Assembly: GCA_947624535.1 (NCBI GenBank)
Contig: CANQKU010000067.1
Coordinates: forward strand, 1-5,750
Length of the DNA stretch: 5,750 bases
DNA from: an uncultured Bacilli bacterium
GTDB taxonomy: Bacteria > Bacillota_I > Bacilli_A > RF39 > UBA660
Direction of reading: 5' to 3'
Below are positions 5,011-5,750 of the stretch, in pieces (within the stretch, counting starts at the first letter, position 1; every line of letters starts with the position of its first letter). The translations under genes were made by a program, and so were the position numbers. The notes under the pieces are model-generated. The model had not been told where the DNA came from. It worked only from the letters and a program-made list of their open reading frames with translations, and made no database searches.

Positions 5011-5750
5011 TTTGTATACAATTATATAATATTTCTTTTTACCTCTTCTAATAACCGCATATTTATGCTCTATCAAATCATTTTTTTGAATTTGTATATC
5101 AATATCTTGTATTTTTTTGCCATTTAAACTAATTGAACCATCAGTAACAAATTGTCTTGCTTCTCTTTTACTTGAACAAATAGAAGCCTCTACTAATAAA
5201 TCAACAATATTTTGATCACTTGAAATTTCATATGGGGTTAAACCCTTAAAAGCCATTTCTATTTGTTTACCACTTAATTTAGAAATATCTCCACTAAATA
5301 ATGCTTCACTAATTTCTAAAGCTTCTTCATAAGATTGTTTTCCATGTAAATCAGTAATAATTTCTCTAGCTAAAGCCTTATGAGCCTCACGATACTCAGG
5401 GTGTTTTTTATTTTTATCTTCATATTCTTCAATTTCTTCACGAGATAAAAATGTAAAAATCTTTAAATAGTCGATAACTAATTCATCATCAACATTAATT
5501 AAATATTGATATAATTCATAACTAGAAGTTTTAGTCTCATCTAGCCATAAAGCATTACCCTCACTCTTACCAAATTTTTTTCCATCTTTATCTAAAACTA
5601 ATGGCATTGTAAAAGCATATGCTTCTTTACCAGTTTTCTTTCTAATTAAATCAATACCTGTAGTCATATTTCCCCATTGATCAGACCCAGCTGCTTGCAT
5701 AATACAATTTTTTTCCTCAAATAAATGCAAGAAATCATATCCTTGGATTA
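5008..5750 (-). CDS. tyrS: Tyrosyl-tRNA synthetase, partial (C-terminal part; 5' end beyond window)
   Basis: TyrRS is a class I enzyme that joins tyrosine to tRNA-Tyr in the cytoplasm. The frame is open through the right edge, giving 246 or so visible residues beginning IQGYDFL. Compared with about 420 for the family, roughly the first 175 residues, including the HIGH motif, are missing. Visible features are GSDQWGN, which helps bind the tyrosine/adenylate (around visible residues 21-27), the KMSKS-type loop as KFGKS (genome 5577-5563), the helical anticodon-binding region, and a C-terminal S4-like RNA-binding domain over about the last 70 residues (SSKREARQFV, GSISLNGKK, VIRRGKKKYY). A TTG at 5728-5730 is an internal Leu codon, not the start. 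The gene converges on the unknown gene and ends in the shared terminator. Upstream control, such as a T-box, cannot be assessed here. Confidence 0.96.
   Translation of the reverse strand, partial: IQGYDFLHLFEEKNCIMQAAGSDQWGNMTTGIDLIRKKTGKEAYAFTMPLVLDKDGKKFGKSEGNALWLDETKTSSYELYQYLINVDDELVIDYLKIFTFLSREEIEEYEDKNKKHPEYREAHKALAREIITDLHGKQSYEEALEISEALFSGDISKLSGKQIEMAFKGLTPYEISSDQNIVDLLVEASICSSKREARQFVTDGSISLNGKKIQDIDIQIQKNDLIEHKYAVIRRGKKKYYIIVYK

Overview
The window is very AT-rich chromosomal DNA holding housekeeping genes in a Bacilli-type order. The genes are thiI, a prepilin-like gene, ezrA, rpsD, a small unknown gene and the 3' part of tyrS. EzrA is a Firmicutes division protein. In Bacillus subtilis ezrA, thiI, rpsD and tyrS lie in one chromosomal neighbourhood. 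This suggests a low-GC member of the Bacilli, perhaps one of the uncultured gut lineages near the Erysipelotrichales or RF39 groups. The lineage is inference. All Trp codons I checked are TGG and the reading frames run full length under the standard code, so nothing points to a Mollicutes-type recoding of TGA.

Layout: the left half (60-3615) is on the minus strand. ezrA (3615 to 1903) has its own extended -10 promoter. It overlaps a gene for a 203-residue membrane-anchored protein with a type IV prepilin-like leader (1913 to 1302). A hairpin terminator at the end of that gene closes the two-gene unit. thiI (1241 to 60) follows with a separate extended -10 promoter of identical sequence. Positions 1-59 hold only the start of the thiI downstream region, with no convincing terminator or gene.

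The 309-base divergent gap (3616-3924) holds the ezrA promoter, a near-consensus sigma-A promoter for rpsD, and a structured rpsD leader of about 150 nt that is probably the S4 autoregulatory site. rpsD (3925-4527) ends in its own terminator. A 136-residue, Tyr-rich, cysteine-free protein of unknown function (4583-4993) follows. It converges on tyrS, which runs on the minus strand from beyond the right edge to 5008, and the two genes share a bidirectional terminator.

Functionally this is ordinary core biology: tRNA 4-thiouridine formation, Z-ring control, small-subunit ribosome assembly and tyrosyl-tRNA charging. The parts that deserve attention are the prepilin-like gene embedded in the ezrA unit, the unknown Tyr-rich gene inserted between rpsD and tyrS, and the rpsD leader, where several pairings exclude one another. 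I see no mobile element, CRISPR array, tRNA or rRNA.
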